Positions 1-4,822 of a DNA stretch of 5,891 bases are shown in pieces. Made by a program: the position numbers and the translations under genes. Positions within the stretch are counted from its first letter, which is position 1. Every line of letters starts with the position of its first letter. A model generated the notes under the pieces. It made no database searches, had not been told where the DNA came from, and was given only the letters and a program-made list of their open reading frames with translations. This DNA is from Methanosarcinaceae archaeon (GTDB lineage Archaea > Halobacteriota > Methanosarcinia > Methanosarcinales > Methanosarcinaceae). The stretch spans positions 1 through 5,891 of the forward strand of contig JAUVKD010000071.1 in assembly GCA_030596385.1 (NCBI GenBank), given 5' to 3'.

Positions 1-2
1 AT

Positions 3-482
3 AACGAGCAGTACGGCACGAACTTCATATCCGTCATGCCAACCAACCTGTATGGGCCCGGGGATAATTACGACCCCGAAACCTCGCATGCAATGGCAGC
101 CCTCATCCGAAAGTTCCATGATGCGAAAGTAAACGCTACGTCACAGGTCGTTGTCTGGGGTACAGGATCCCCAAAGCGCGAGTTTTTGCATGTGGACGAT
201 ATGGCGGATGCGTGCGTGTATCTGATGGAGAACTATGATGCTGTGGATATCGGAGAGTTTGCCAACATCGGGGTTGGGGAAGATGTTACTATTCGGGAGC
301 TTGCTGAGTTGATAAAGGAGATTGTTGGGTACGGAGGGGAGATTGTTTACGATACCTCAAAGCCTGATGGGACGCCGCAGAAACTGCTGGACATTAGTAG
401 GCTACACGGGCTGGGGTGGAAGGCAAAGATCTCGCTTAGGGGTGGGATTAAAAACGTATACGAAGAATATCGTAAAAAATAG
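3..482 (+). CDS. fcl: GDP-L-fucose synthase, C-terminal half (5' truncated by window edge)
   Basis: This enzyme converts GDP-4-keto-6-deoxy-D-mannose to GDP-L-fucose with NADPH by 3,5-epimerisation and 4-reduction; it is a cytoplasmic short-chain dehydrogenase/epimerase. The frame is open from position 3, giving 159 residues, about half of the roughly 310-320 usual for the family. The Rossmann NADP site and the Tyr-x3-Lys pair lie upstream of the window. Family signatures visible are SVMPTNLYGPGDNY (from base 30) and GTGSPKREFLHVDDMADAC (from base 162). The conserved His of the E. coli enzyme (His179) corresponds to the His codon at 87-89, and the conserved Arg (Arg187) to the codon at 108-110; both are kept. 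The ATG at 36 is an internal Met, not the start. The gene ends in TAG, 8 nt before the next gene, so co-transcription is likely. The plus strand is strikingly G-rich here. Confidence in the family is high; GDP-fucose as the exact product is inferred from family. Confidence 0.93.
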   Translation, partial: NEQYGTNFISVMPTNLYGPGDNYDPETSHAMAALIRKFHDAKVNATSQVVVWGTGSPKREFLHVDDMADACVYLMENYDAVDIGEFANIGVGEDVTIRELAELIKEIVGYGGEIVYDTSKPDGTPQKLLDISRLHGLGWKAKISLRGGIKNVYEEYRKK

Positions 483-484
483 GT
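481..484 (+). promoter_or_regulatory. Ribosome binding site of the methyltransferase gene
   Basis: AGGT, followed by AAAT, matches the archaeal Shine-Dalgarno AGGTGAT with one mismatch. It sits 6 nt before the ATG at 491 and overlaps the TAG stop of the fucose synthase gene, consistent with translational coupling. Confidence 0.55.
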
Positions 485-490
485 AAATAC

Positions 491-1462
491 ATGGTTGAAA
501 TTGAAAATCGAGAGTTTTCAGTGATTGATTTGACAGAGTGTCCACTCTGCACTTCAAATGATTTAAATAAAATTTATACAGGTTGGGACGATCGATACGG
601 TCAACCGGATTTGTTCGATGTTGTGGAATGTCGTAACTGCTCACTTGTTTTTTTAAAACAAGTGATAAAACCAGATGAAATTGGAAAATTGTATGAAAAA
701 TATTACCCACATGCCAATGATAGAGGGGCTATAACAAAACACCGACGTTTGTATGAACTGCTTCATAAAATGGGCCTGAATTCAATTATTTATTTTTTAT
801 ATAGATCTGCAAATATTGCACTATACGTAAAGAAAGGCGAATCCGTACTTGATGTTGGGTGTGGGGCAGGCTATAATGCAGAACTGATCCACAGGAAAAA
901 AGGGCAATGGACTGGAGTTGAACTTGATTCACTGCTTTCAAAATATTGTGATAAGGCAGGACTAAAGTGTTTCAACGGCACAATTGAAGATTTCGCATCA
1001 ACAACTGATGAAAAATTCGATACAATATTATTAAGCCAAATTCTTGAACATGTTTATGATCCAATCGATTTCATCAATGTTTGTAAAAGCCTTTTAAAAC
1101 CATCCGGGCGCATAATACTTGCCTTGCCAAATTATGGGTCGTCATTTCGTAAGAAATACAAAATGAATTGGATGCACATGCATATACCATATCATTTTTA
1201 TCAATACAATCATAAAAGCATTGATTATATAGCGAAAAATACAGGCCTGAAAATCTGGAAGTTTAGAACAAGAACCCCAAGCAACTGGTTTTTATGCCAA
1301 TATAAGCTTAAACCGGTTAAACGCGGGAAGGTAAATCCAACATTCAATTTAAACTTTAATATGGCAATACAACTTTTATTGTTTCCATATCTTTATATGA
1401 TCGATTCAACCAAACGAGGAGATATACTTATCGTTGAATTGTGCAAAAACGATGCTGCATAA
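491..1462 (+). CDS. Class I SAM-dependent methyltransferase with N-terminal zinc-ribbon-like domain
   Basis: 323 residues. Residues 17-50 carry two CxxC pairs (C17/C20 in CPLC and C47/C50 in CRNC), expected to bind one zinc. A class I methyltransferase fold follows: motif I VLDVGCGAG at 119-127 (SAM binding), the acidic residue of motif II in GVELD at 142-146, IEDF at 165-168, the FDTILLSQILEHVYDP region at 176-191, and KPSGRIILALPN at 203-214. No membrane segments are evident, so it should be cytoplasmic. Enzymes of this layout are common in surface-glycan clusters, where they may methylate sugars, but the substrate cannot be read from sequence. The ATG start is supported by AGGT at 481-484 with 6 nt spacing, and lies 8 nt after the fucose synthase stop. 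Base composition is much more AT-rich than the upstream gene (for example 15 G/C in bases 781-840), suggesting separate origin. It is distinct from the classic sugar C-methyltransferases as far as I can see. Confidence 0.88.
   Translation: MVEIENREFSVIDLTECPLCTSNDLNKIYTGWDDRYGQPDLFDVVECRNCSLVFLKQVIKPDEIGKLYEKYYPHANDRGAITKHRRLYELLHKMGLNSIIYFLYRSANIALYVKKGESVLDVGCGAGYNAELIHRKKGQWTGVELDSLLSKYCDKAGLKCFNGTIEDFASTTDEKFDTILLSQILEHVYDPIDFINVCKSLLKPSGRIILALPNYGSSFRKKYKMNWMHMHIPYHFYQYNHKSIDYIAKNTGLKIWKFRTRTPSNWFLCQYKLKPVKRGKVNPTFNLNFNMAIQLLLFPYLYMIDSTKRGDILIVELCKNDAA
641..665 (+). repeat. Perfect 11-bp inverted repeat with 3-nt loop inside the methyltransferase gene
   Basis: Arms at 641-651 (TCACTTGTTTT) and 655-665 (AAAACAAGTGA) are exact reverse complements separated by TTT, so a stable stem-loop is possible in DNA or mRNA. 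It encodes residues just after the last zinc-ribbon cysteine (SLVFLKQV). The central run contains seven T. It may be accidental in AT-rich coding sequence or may act as a structured element. Confidence 0.8.
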
Positions 1463-1464
1463 AT

Positions 1465-1469
1465 GTGAT
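1465..1469 (+). promoter_or_regulatory. Ribosome binding site deciding the start of the first GT2 gene
   Basis: GTGAT is the 3' part of the archaeal Shine-Dalgarno AGGTGAT and lies 4 nt before the ATG at 1474. It supports that ATG over the in-frame GTG at 1441, which lies inside the preceding gene. Confidence 0.55.
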
Positions 1470-1473
1470 TAAT

Positions 1474-2328
1474 ATGAAAATATCTATAATAACCCCTTCA
1501 AGGAATTCTGAAAAATATATTGAAAATAACCTGGAAAGCGTACATTTGCAGCAAAATGGGGACTTTTCGATAGAACAGATAATCGTAGACGGGAACAGTA
1601 CAGATAGGACAATTGAGATCATAGAAGCATTCAAAGAGCAGCATAACGCTAACATAACGATAATCCAGGGCAAAGATAAGAACATGTATGATGCCATCAA
1701 CAAAGGGCTAAAAGCGATGACTGGGGATGTGTGGGCATGTTTGAATACTGATGATCTTTACTATCCTGGGGTTGTTGGTATAGCCATGGATGAATTTACT
1801 CGGCATCCAGATATTGACGTCGTGTACGGATATCCAGATATGATTAATGAAAATGGAAATTTCCTGCATACATTATATCTGCCAAAATTCGATCTGGATT
1901 TTCTTGTATTGAGAGGATACTGTTTGACAATACTACAACCAGCTTCCTTCCTGCGAAGACGAGTGGTAGACAAAATAGGATATTTTGATATAAATTATAA
2001 CTATGCGTCTGATTATGATTATTTTATAAGGGTAGGGGCAGGATGTAAACTGAAACTGGTTCATAAAAGTTTTACACAATTCCGAGAACATCCGGATGCA
2101 ATTACCTGCAATGAAAAAACAAGATCTGTACAAACGACCGAAACTATAGCAATCTCAAACAAATATCTAAACCAATTTGCGATAAAACCGAAAAGTCTAC
2201 TCATAGATAATCTGAAATTATATTTGATGCAGATGAGACTTAAAAACTTGAAGTATGCCCTTGGAAGAATATATGAACTGACTAGAACTAATTCTTGGAG
2301 TTGGTTCTTAAAAGAGCGTATGATGTAA
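1474..2328 (+). CDS. Glycosyltransferase family 2 (soluble, GT-A fold)
   Basis: 284 residues. It should transfer a sugar from a nucleotide-sugar donor to a growing glycan in the cytoplasm. The GT-A start MKISIITPSRN is at 1-11, followed by IIVDGNSTDRT at 36-46 (nucleotide binding), the metal-binding DxD-like TDD at 92-94, QPASFLRR at 155-162 and the acidic ASDYDYF at 178-184, where the catalytic base is expected. QPAS...YASDYD resembles the WcaE-like GT2 group used in exopolysaccharide synthesis; that is recognition by eye, not a search. No transmembrane segment is evident. I chose ATG 1474 because the GT2 fold begins exactly there and GTGAT lies just upstream; an in-frame GTG at 1441 would add 11 residues (QKRCCINVIN-like) that do not fit the family. 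It follows the methyltransferase by 11 nt and probably shares its transcript. Composition is patchy, with AT-rich stretches such as 1981-2040. Donor, acceptor and linkage are unknown. Confidence 0.9.
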   Translation: MKISIITPSRNSEKYIENNLESVHLQQNGDFSIEQIIVDGNSTDRTIEIIEAFKEQHNANITIIQGKDKNMYDAINKGLKAMTGDVWACLNTDDLYYPGVVGIAMDEFTRHPDIDVVYGYPDMINENGNFLHTLYLPKFDLDFLVLRGYCLTILQPASFLRRRVVDKIGYFDINYNYASDYDYFIRVGAGCKLKLVHKSFTQFREHPDAITCNEKTRSVQTTETIAISNKYLNQFAIKPKSLLIDNLKLYLMQMRLKNLKYALGRIYELTRTNSWSWFLKERMM

Positions 2329-2338
2329 AACCACAATA

Positions 2339-3325
2339 TCAGTTATGTCTTCCGATACCATTTTTTTTATACATGTTCAAAAGTAAACCTTTTGTGAAAA
2401 ATAAACCATAATAAATTGAATACCACATTAAAAATACAAAATCATTGACACTAGTCAACCTATACATAAAAAAACGCATCAAAGTTATTGCAAAAAATAA
2501 CAATATCAAAACAAATGTAAGATTAAGTGACATCACAACGCTTATTAACAAAACTAATGGAAAAAGAGCCATTAAAACATTGTATATGGTATATGACATT
2601 TGCTGCAAGAAATCCTTATTATTTACGGACCATATAGTCTGCAAATATCTTACAATTGTCCTTCCATACCATTCAGCTTGTTTTTTAAGTTCATGTTTTG
2701 TGTGAGGATAATGCCTTCCAATTGTTATTGTACATGCTTTTATTTTTGAACGATCATTCGTTGCAAATATCCTATGAATAAACTCGCGGTCTTCACCAAG
2801 ACCTAAAGTTGGAATAAAACGAGTTTTACCAATAAATGAACTTCTGAACAAATATATTCCATTCAACCCCCTGATCGTTTTTGAAATGTGTTCCTCTAAC
2901 TTTGTATCAACCAATGTTTCAAAATTTATAAAAATAATGTTTTGATTTCCACACTCAAAAACAGCTGTGCTAATTGTAATTTCATCAATAAAGCAGGTAT
3001 CAGCATCTATGAAAAAAAAAAACTCTCCCTGTGCCGTATCAAGTCCAATGTTCCTTGCATTTGCAGGACTGGAAATGTTGCCAAAATCACGCTCATGAAA
3101 TAGTTTTATCGAAAACAAATCATCGTTTAACTCATCAATACTTGAATTTACTATATCTATTGTACCGTCTACACTGCCACCATCAACAATTATAAGTTCA
3201 ATAGGCCTGTAATCCTGCTGATGAAGACTGGAAATGAAATCTGATATTGCATCCCCTTCATTCAAAACCGGTACAATACATGATACAATTTGATTAGTAC
3301 TATGATTATTATTTGTAGTGTTCAT
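2339..3325 (-). CDS. Membrane-anchored glycosyltransferase family 2
   Basis: 328 residues, read on the minus strand from ATG (complement of 3323-3325). A polar Asn/Thr-rich leader (1-12) is followed by a GT-A domain: SCIVPVLNEG at 15-24, LIIVDGGSVDGT at 44-55, SPANARNIGL at 86-95, the metal-binding FIDAD with DAD at 107-109, and GLGEDREF at 175-182 holding the acidic ED pair. Three hydrophobic segments follow at about 246-265, 268-287 and 296-316, giving a C-terminal membrane anchor, so the enzyme should act on a lipid-linked acceptor at the cytoplasmic face. AGGGT (complement of 3332-3336) lies 6 nt before the start; the next upstream in-frame codon set hits a stop at once. It is transcribed against its neighbours, converging with the first GT2 across 10 nt. 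It is among the most AT-rich parts of the window (14 G/C in bases 2881-2940) and likely acquired. An 11-base T tract precedes the DAD motif. Sugar specificity is unknown. Confidence 0.9.
   Translation of the reverse strand: MNTTNNNHSTNQIVSCIVPVLNEGDAISDFISSLHQQDYRPIELIIVDGGSVDGTIDIVNSSIDELNDDLFSIKLFHERDFGNISSPANARNIGLDTAQGEFFFFIDADTCFIDEITISTAVFECGNQNIIFINFETLVDTKLEEHISKTIRGLNGIYLFRSSFIGKTRFIPTLGLGEDREFIHRIFATNDRSKIKACTITIGRHYPHTKHELKKQAEWYGRTIVRYLQTIWSVNNKDFLQQMSYTIYNVLMALFPLVLLISVVMSLNLTFVLILLFFAITLMRFFMYRLTSVNDFVFLMWYSIYYGLFFTKGLLLNMYKKNGIGRHN
2361..2368 (+). terminator. Candidate oligo-T terminator for the leftward three-gene unit
   Basis: A run of eight T on the plus strand begins 33 nt after the stop of the first GT2 gene. 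Archaeal RNA polymerase commonly terminates at oligo-T tracts without a hairpin, so this could end plus-strand transcription. It lies inside the 3' end of the converging gene, where it encodes Lys-Lys on the other strand, so it may be only coding. Confidence 0.35.
3012..3022 (-). repeat. 11-base homopolymer tract inside the minus-strand glycosyltransferase gene
   Basis: Eleven A on the plus strand, hence eleven T in the coding strand, encode most of four consecutive Phe (residues 102-105) directly before the catalytic IDAD. Slippage by one base would destroy the active site and everything downstream. Confidence 0.85.
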
Positions 3326-3457
3326 GCATATACCCTATGTATTTATCAATAACAAAAATAATTAAATGTGTTCCCATCAAACGTCTTGTGCAACCAATGG
3401 CATTAATTAAATATAAAAATAGCGTAGATAACCGAACATCAAAAATATCTGAGTATT
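3326..3457. promoter_or_regulatory. Divergent intergenic region with candidate TATA elements for both flanking GT2 genes
   Basis: This 132-bp region separates two outward-facing glycosyltransferase genes. For the plus-strand gene, TTAAATATAAAAA at 3407-3419 resembles an archaeal TATA box; transcription would start near 3439-3445, leaving a short leader. For the minus-strand gene, the A/T-rich element at 3353-3366 (TTTAATTATTTTTG on the minus strand) is in a suitable place. The nine-base TAATTAAAT occurs twice, at 3359-3367 and 3404-3412, once in each candidate promoter. No strong Shine-Dalgarno precedes the plus-strand gene, so it may have a weak or leaderless-like start. Assignments rest on A/T content and spacing only. 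Confidence 0.4.
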
Positions 3458-4678
3458 ATGAATACAATACTAATCCCCCTCTTACTCTCCCTAACGATCA
3501 CCACCATAACCAGTATCTACTTCCTGCGATACTGCAAGAAATTGACCAAACACATAACCACAGACCTAAACCTCAACACAGACACATCCTACCAACCAAC
3601 CATCTCGATCATCATACCCACCTACAACGAAGCACTTGTCATTGAAGACAAGATCAACAACACCCTCTCACTAAACTACCCCCCTGAAAAAACAGAGATC
3701 ATAGTAATCGATTCAGCATCAATCGACGGCACAGCTGACATAGCACAAAGATTCGATCAGATAAAAACAATACGACAAAACGAGCGCCGTGGAAAATCTG
3801 CCGCACTTGCAGAAGTCTTCAAGGTCGCAACCGGCGAGATCGTAGTGATCACAGATGCCGATGCAATACTGGACAAGGATGTACTGAACAACGCACTGCC
3901 ATACCTCGCTGACAAAACAGTTGGTGCCGTAACAGGGAAACAGGTACTCATCAACCCGAATGAAAACGTATCCCAGAAAAGTGAGCAAACATATCGCGAG
4001 TTCTTTGACCTGATACGAACGGCAGAGAGCAATATCGGGTACACCATGATCTTCAACGGTCCTTTCATGGCATTTAAGCAGGAAGTCCTCGAAGCTCCAT
4101 CCGAAAATTCAGTTGCCGATGACACCGAAATGGCGATCAAGGTGATCGAGAAAGGATATCACACACTCTATGTCCCACAAGCGCTGTTCTATGAGAACAT
4201 ACCAGTTTCAAACAGGTCAAGGATCAAACAGAAAGAAAGACGTGCTCAGGGATTGGTACAATCATTCTGGAGACACCGTGGCATACTTTTCAATAAACGA
4301 TACGGAAAATTTGGAACCACCATCTTTCCTGCTGAATTCGCAGTACATCTGGTACTCCCATTCGCATTATTCGCATCAGTGATCGTGACTGCGATTTCCC
4401 TGTTCATGGAACCTGCAAACACGTTGATACTAACACTGGTATACTTCGCTGTAACAGCAGCGTATGCGGCCTCAGCTTATTCCGAAATTGGAAAATTCTT
4501 GAGCGAGCCGACCGACGCAAAAGAAAGTTCTCACATAAAAAGTATTGTAATCACATTCCGATCATTCTTACAACTTCAACTTGCACTGCTTACCGGTGCG
4601 TTGAAATTAATACTATTCGGCAGCACACATAAATGGGAGCAGATCTCAGATGCGCGCACAAAGATAGAACATGAATAA
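3458..4678 (+). CDS. Polytopic glycosyltransferase family 2 (BcsA/HAS-like membrane GT)
   Basis: 406 residues. A hydrophobic N-terminal helix (about 4-23) and a Thr/Asn-rich linker (30-46) lead into a cytoplasmic GT-A domain: TISIIIPTYNE at 48-58, IIVIDSASIDGT at 81-92, RRGKSAAL at 110-117, ITDADA with DAD at 133-135, FNGPFMAF at 199-206, DDTE at 221-224 and QKERRAQG at 258-265, which occupies the place of the QxxRW motif of cellulose and hyaluronan synthases. C-terminal hydrophobic segments lie at about 294-316, 320-341 and 363-388, ending in HKWEQISDAR. This is the layout of membrane GT2 enzymes that act on lipid-linked or polymeric acceptors; the product is unknown and processivity is not implied. 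The ATG at 3458 is the first after an in-frame TAG at 3425; CTG 3449 is the only other option. Its first ~150 bases are nearly devoid of G. It precedes aglB in the same direction, with a 140-bp gap, so a role in N-glycan assembly is a reasonable inference. Confidence 0.9.
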   Translation: MNTILIPLLLSLTITTITSIYFLRYCKKLTKHITTDLNLNTDTSYQPTISIIIPTYNEALVIEDKINNTLSLNYPPEKTEIIVIDSASIDGTADIAQRFDQIKTIRQNERRGKSAALAEVFKVATGEIVVITDADAILDKDVLNNALPYLADKTVGAVTGKQVLINPNENVSQKSEQTYREFFDLIRTAESNIGYTMIFNGPFMAFKQEVLEAPSENSVADDTEMAIKVIEKGYHTLYVPQALFYENIPVSNRSRIKQKERRAQGLVQSFWRHRGILFNKRYGKFGTTIFPAEFAVHLVLPFALFASVIVTAISLFMEPANTLILTLVYFAVTAAYAASAYSEIGKFLSEPTDAKESSHIKSIVITFRSFLQLQLALLTGALKLILFGSTHKWEQISDARTKIEHE

Positions 4679-4769
4679 TTATCAAGACTGGATGGGAATA
4701 TATGGTCAAGTACTCAGATTAAACTTTCCTTTCGCATAGCGATTCACAATGCTTATATCATATAATACA

Positions 4770-4781
4770 ACAATATATTGT
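4770..4781. promoter_or_regulatory. 12-bp perfect palindrome, possible operator
   Basis: ACAATATATTGT equals its own reverse complement. Its position just downstream of a candidate TATA box and at the predicted start of transcription would suit a repressor site, but the core is A/T-only and such a palindrome can arise by chance in this AT-rich gap. Confidence 0.35.
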
Positions 4782-4804
4782 AAACCATATATAAAAAATT
4801 ACCA

Positions 4805-4822
4805 ATGAGTGGAATTACATGA
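4805..4822 (+). CDS. Possible five-codon upstream ORF (MSGIT) overlapping the aglB start
   Basis: ATG at 4805 opens a five-codon frame whose TGA (4820-4822) overlaps the aglB ATG (4819-4821) as ATGA. Such overlaps allow termination-reinitiation coupling. There is no clear Shine-Dalgarno for it, and it would be transcribed only from the upstream TATA box, so it may be accidental. Confidence 0.2.
   Translation: MSGIT
4807..4812 (+). promoter_or_regulatory. Weak ribosome binding site of aglB
   Basis: GAGTGG lies 6 nt before the ATG at 4819 and is an imperfect match to the archaeal GAGGTGA. It supports that start, which also fits the expected N-terminal membrane helix of AglB. Confidence 0.4.

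Larger units (their letters stand above)
483..3457. other. AT-rich accessory segment between a G-rich and a C-rich flank
   Basis: Hand counts in single 60-base lines give 15 G/C at 781-840, 15 at 1981-2040 and 14 at 2881-2940, against 28 at 181-240 and 34 at 5221-5280. The first GT2 gene is mixed (28 at 1681-1740). The segment holds the methyltransferase and two GT2 genes, one of them inverted, which suits exchange of glycan-modifying genes by transfer. No insertion sequence, integrase or flanking direct repeat was seen, and boundaries are approximate. Confidence 0.5.
4679..4818 (+). promoter_or_regulatory. Intergenic promoter region of aglB
   Basis: The 140-bp gap holds two archaeal TATA-like elements. 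CTTATATCA at 4752-4760 would start transcription near 4782 and give a leader of about 35 nt. TATATAAAA at 4788-4796, preceded by purine-rich AAACC, would start near 4818, making an almost leaderless transcript. The perfect palindrome at 4770-4781 lies between the first TATA box and its predicted start. I see no hairpin or long oligo-T terminator for the preceding gene, so read-through into aglB is possible. Confidence 0.45.

Noticed and set aside
480..524. TAG at the end of the fucose synthase read as pyrrolysine
   Set aside because: Some methanogens decode TAG as pyrrolysine, but read-through here adds only about 13 residues before TGA, and the protein already ends at the family's usual C-terminus.
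1441..1473. In-frame GTG start for the first GT2 gene, extending the protein by 11 residues and overlapping the methyltransferase gene
   Set aside because: The extension is the upstream coding sequence read in another frame, the GT2 fold begins exactly at ATG 1474, and GTGAT precedes that ATG.
2445..2705. Plus-strand frame of 86 codons opposite the minus-strand GT2
   Set aside because: It is fully antisense to a gene with clear motifs, and its Lys/Ile/Asn-rich product has no recognisable domain.
3337..3645. Open frame of 102 codons, His/Thr/Pro-rich, on the plus strand
   Set aside because: It overlaps the start of the membrane GT2 in another frame, and its odd composition follows from the C/A-rich bases there; no domain is visible.
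3719..4140. Two overlapping minus-strand frames of 89 and 127 codons opposite the membrane GT2
   Set aside because: They lie antisense to the catalytic domain containing DAD and DDTE and show no domain of their own.
4699..4791. Eight-base inverted repeat TATATGGT (4699-4706) and ACCATATA (4784-4791)
   Set aside because: The arms are short, A/T-rich and 77 bases apart, which is easily expected by chance in this gap.
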